Positions 61,718 to 64,000 of a stretch of DNA of 64,000 bases are shown piece by piece; positions within the stretch are counted from its first letter, which is position 1; each line of letters opens with the position of its first letter. Both the position numbers and the translations under genes were made by a program. The DNA lies in NCBI RefSeq assembly GCF_014212055.1, contig NZ_JACJVO010000001.1, positions 204,553 through 268,552 on the forward strand, read 5' to 3'. The notes beneath the pieces are model-generated. The model searched no databases and had not been told where the DNA came from. It saw only the letters and a program-made list of their open reading frames with translations. Source of the stretch: Cohnella zeiphila (lineage in GTDB: Bacteria > Bacillota > Bacilli > Paenibacillales > Paenibacillaceae).

Positions 61718-62467
61718 GTGAACGTCCAAGAGATTGCTGCCAGTAGAGAACATCGGCCGATTCCGTATCCGGAAGGCTGTTGGATAGCCCGGCAAGCGTG
61801 GGAGAACGTGCTGTTCCTTCACTGGCCGGTCCGCGAAGCCGACATCGCCCCGTTCGTTCCGGCGCCTCTGCAGCTGGACCGGCTGGAAGGCCGGCCCTGG
61901 CTCTCCGTTCTGCCTTTCCGGGTGACCGGCATGGGGCTGCGGGGGCTGCCTCCGATTCCGTACGCCGGTCGCTTCCTCGAACTGAACGTGCGGACTTACG
62001 TCACTTACAAGGGCGTACCCGGCGTCTGCTTCCTCAGCCTGGATGCTACGAACCGCTTGGCGGTGGAAGTCGCCAGACGGTTGCATCTGCCTTATCTGAA
62101 GGCACGCATGTCCATATCGGAGGAACATGGCCGGATTCGCTACCGCTGCGAGAGAACGGACCGGAGGCAACCGTCCGCCGAATTCGCGGGGACTTGCAGG
62201 ATCGGCGAGGATGCCGCATTCTTGGCGGAGCCGGGAACCGATCTGCACTGGCTGACGGAGAGATACCGGATGTACACCGCAAGCAGGAAAGGAAAACCTC
62301 TTGCCGCGGACATCCATCACGGACCGTGGGCGCTGCGGCGTCCGGAGGCGGAGATCGAGCGGAACACGATGGCCGCCTGCGGCGGAATCCGCTTGCCGGG
62401 AGCCCCGTCTTGGATGACGTACACCGAGCGGATGGAAGTTCTGATCTGGCCGATCCGGCCTGTCTGA
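61718..62467 (+). CDS. DUF2071/YqjF-family protein
   Basis: About 249 residues of the acetoacetate-decarboxylase-like DUF2071 family. Family landmarks are FLHWPVREADIAPFVPAPLQLD near the N-terminus (broken here as FLHWPV and FVPAPL), WLSVLPFRVTGMGLRGLPP, FLELNVRTYV and the C-terminal VLIWPIRPV. Function is unknown. GTG 61718 lies six bases after a GGGAGGGGG run; an upstream in-frame GTG overlaps that run and is unlikely. It is followed by an independently promoted ArsR gene. Confidence 0.85.
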   Translation: MNVQEIAASREHRPIPYPEGCWIARQAWENVLFLHWPVREADIAPFVPAPLQLDRLEGRPWLSVLPFRVTGMGLRGLPPIPYAGRFLELNVRTYVTYKGVPGVCFLSLDATNRLAVEVARRLHLPYLKARMSISEEHGRIRYRCERTDRRQPSAEFAGTCRIGEDAAFLAEPGTDLHWLTERYRMYTASRKGKPLAADIHHGPWALRRPEAEIERNTMAACGGIRLPGAPSWMTYTERMEVLIWPIRPV

Positions 62468-62490
62468 CGGGAGAGAAAAGCAATTGACGC

Positions 62491-62519
62491 TTGACAAGAC
62501 ACTTAAAGGAGTCTTATTG
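62491..62519 (+). promoter_or_regulatory. Promoter and imperfect operator of the ArsR gene
   Basis: TTGACA (62491-62496), 17 bp, TTATTG (62514-62519). AAGAC (62496-62500) and GTCTT (62511-62515) form an inverted repeat across the spacer, a likely autorepression site. Confidence 0.5.
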
Positions 62520-62572
62520 TTGTTTCAAACATGGAATAGCAGATAGGGTCGAGGAAAGAGGGGGATGCCGGG

Positions 62573-62902
62573 ATGAGCGCGCAAGCTCCCGTTCGGGACG
62601 TTTATGAAGCCGTTGCCGACCCGACTCGACGCGAGCTGATTCGTCTGTTGGCGGTCTCGGGCGAGACTCCGCTGCATAAGCTGACGATTCGGTTCCCGAT
62701 GGGCCGAACGGCCGTATCCAAGCATTTGACCATCCTGAAGGAAGCCGATCTCGTGATCGACCGGAAGGTCGGGCGGGAGACGCGCTTCCGGCTGAACGCC
62801 GAGCCGCTTCGGGAAATTCAGGACTGGTTGTCTTTTTACGAGCGATTCTGGAAGGAAAACGTCTCCAGGCTGCAGCAATTGCTGGACGATGACGATTTGT
62901 AA
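62573..62902 (+). CDS. ArsR-family (SdpR-like) transcriptional repressor
   Basis: A 109-residue winged helix protein. It starts with DVYEAVADPTRRELIRLLA, the helix-turn-helix is GRTAVSKHLTILKEADL and the wing VIDRKVGRETRFRLN. The metal-binding ELCVCDL motif of arsenic sensors is absent, so it is of the SdpR/activator-of-Hsp90-linked type rather than a metal sensor. The usual SRPBCC partner gene is not next to it. AGAGGGGG precedes the ATG. Confidence 0.9.
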   Translation: MSAQAPVRDVYEAVADPTRRELIRLLAVSGETPLHKLTIRFPMGRTAVSKHLTILKEADLVIDRKVGRETRFRLNAEPLREIQDWLSFYERFWKENVSRLQQLLDDDDL

Positions 62903-62957
62903 ATTCCGAAGTCAAGTCGTCTAAGCCGGACGGCCCGGCCGGTGCACGTGAACGAAG

Positions 62958-62988
62958 GCGTTCCGCGCGATGTGCGGGACGCTTTTTT
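62958..62988 (+). terminator. Terminator of the ArsR gene
   Basis: GCGTTCCGC (62958-62966) pairs with GCGGGACGC (62974-62982, one wobble), followed by six T. Confidence 0.85.
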
Positions 62989-63038
62989 AACATTAAAGAA
63001 AGTATAAAAGCTTCCCAAGAGGCTGTTGCAGTCCCATG

Positions 63039-63114
63039 GCGGGCTGAACGGATGCCGATAGCCGAAAAAATCGGCTAACATGGCCTCTGGGCATTCGTTA
63101 CGCGTTCAGCCCGC
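63039..63114. repeat. Nested inverted repeat in a non-coding gap
   Basis: Outer arms GCGGGCTGAACG (63039-63050) and its complement (63103-63114) are perfect over 12 bp; inside are AGCCGA (63060-63065) and TCGGCT (63071-63076). The 395-bp gap 62903-63297 holds this, the ArsR terminator and a dispersed repeat, and no gene that I can see. Confidence 0.6.
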
Positions 63115-63160
63115 TGCCCGATACGGATATGGCCAGCGCATTCGTGTATTTCTTCCATGG

Positions 63161-63207
63161 CCCCGCAAAGTACCTAAGAAAGCCTCGAAGCTAAGCCCCG
63201 CTTGGGG
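63161..63207 (+). repeat. Dispersed intergenic repeat, copy 2
   Basis: A 47-base sequence matching 16570-16619: it begins CCCCGCAAAGTACC, includes TCGAAGCTAAGCCCCGCTT and ends GGGG. Same orientation as copy 1 and, like it, placed a short way upstream of a gene. Confidence 0.75.
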
Positions 63208-63297
63208 TTATTTTGGTCCATGAATTTACATTTATCTCTTGTTTTTAGTACAATCTTCATAGGTTTCAGGTATGTAACCATTGGGGGAGTGTCTTTC

Positions 63298-64000
63298 ATG
63301 AAGTTGGAGAGCCTGCTGGAGACGGCGGAATTTTTCCGCCAAATGATCGAGTATTACGAGCCATGCACGCTGGTGATCGCGGACACGGAACAGTTCCTGT
63401 ACGTTCACGACGCGCTCGGCTTGAATATGCGCGTGGGCGACAAGCTGACGCCCGGCTCGGTAACCCACACGACGCTGACGCGGAACGAGACGATTGTCCG
63501 GACGGTCGACGCCGGCAGCTCCGTCTATGCTAAGCTGGGGTATATGGCGGTCTGCATTCCCGTGCAGGGCGAGAACGGAGACCCGGTCGGCGTCATCTCC
63601 TGGGGAATCTCCACCAACCGGCTGAGGCTGGCTTCCATGTCGGAAGAGTTGACGGCCGTCTCCGAGGAGCTGTACGCTTCCTCCGAGGAATTCGCAGGCC
63701 ATGCGGGCAGCTTGCTGGAGGCCAACCGAGCGTTGACGGATCTGACGGAGAAGCTGGCCGCGCAGATGAACCTGATCGAGAGGATCTCTTCCGTCATCTC
63801 GAACGTCTCCTCGCAGTCCCAACTGCTGGGGCTGAACGCCTCCATCGAGGCGGCGCACGCCGGCGAGCACGGCAGGGGCTTCTCCATCGTGGCGACGGAA
63901 ATCCGCAAGCTGGCCGAGGAATCCAAAGCTTCCGTCGCCGAGATCAAGGAGCAAGTGGCGGAAGTCAAGAAATATATGAGCGTGCTGCTCACCCAAGCCG
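63298..64000 (+). CDS. Soluble methyl-accepting chemotaxis-type signalling protein (partial)
   Basis: The first 234 residues are inside the window; the gene runs off its end. There is no signal peptide or membrane segment. The N-terminal 110 residues form a small PAS/GAF-like sensor ([39 protein letters not shown]), followed by the coiled-coil signalling domain of chemoreceptors with the conserved hairpin [20 protein letters not shown]. It resembles the cytoplasmic chemoreceptor YfmS of Bacillus. GGGGGAG lies eight bases before the ATG. Confidence 0.9.
   Translation, partial: MKLESLLETAEFFRQMIEYYEPCTLVIADTEQFLYVHDALGLNMRVGDKLTPGSVTHTTLTRNETIVRTVDAGSSVYAKLGYMAVCIPVQGENGDPVGVISWGISTNRLRLASMSEELTAVSEELYASSEEFAGHAGSLLEANRALTDLTEKLAAQMNLIERISSVISNVSSQSQLLGLNASIEAAHAGEHGRGFSIVATEIRKLAEESKASVAEIKEQVAEVKKYMSVLLTQA

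Overview
The window looks like chromosome of a high-GC, endospore-forming Firmicute of the Paenibacillaceae (Cohnella/Paenibacillus type). Evidence: YesM/YesN-type two-component pairs, CUT1 sugar importers without an ATPase gene, a tricistronic spore-germinant receptor operon, a Bacillus-type SDR fructuronate reductase (uxuB) next to uxuA, and purine-rich Shine-Dalgarno sites with frequent GTG/TTG starts. Taxonomy is inferred from gene content only.

Layout. 1-4.3 kb: ferritin-like protein, SGNH esterase, AraC regulator divergent from a PhyH dioxygenase, BrkB-family membrane protein. 4.4-11.6 kb: sugar importer 1 (binding protein plus two permeases, minus strand) divergent from its sensor kinase/response regulator pair, then a second SGNH esterase. 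11.8-12.8 kb: UPF0718 permease. 13-19.6 kb: Gfo/Idh oxidoreductase, FadR-type regulator, importer 2 and a Cys/Met-type PLP enzyme in one operon. 20.1-33.9 kb: second kinase/regulator pair with an orphan binding protein, importer 3, a six-hairpin glycosidase, an AraC regulator and a GHL6-type glycosidase. 34-39.7 kb: two more AraC/PhyH divergons, a nucleoside-hydrolase-like protein and a sugar-isomerase-like TIM barrel. 39.7-45.8 kb: AraC/aldo-keto reductase divergon and a gntR-uxuA-uxuB operon with another AraC gene. 45.9-49.9 kb: Thr/Gly-rich lipoprotein, tRNA-Leu(CAG), and a compositionally foreign TetR/quinone-oxidoreductase islet, then a CuA-like lipoprotein. 50-56.4 kb: AhpD-like protein, germinant receptor operon, ECF41 sigma factor and a thioredoxin-reductase-like flavoprotein. 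56.7-64 kb: a 1638-residue secreted beta-helix protein, a DUF2071 protein, an ArsR regulator and a soluble chemoreceptor cut by the window end.

Most of the window reads as a carbohydrate-scavenging region: three importers, glycosidases and esterases that release substrates, oxidoreductases and isomerases that process them, and eight AraC-type DNA-binding proteins that switch the parts on. The most notable signals are a shared ECF41-type promoter upstream of the sigma gene and of a carboxymuconolactone-decarboxylase gene on the far side of the germination operon, the threefold AraC/PhyH pairing, and several well-formed operators whose cognate regulators can be proposed.
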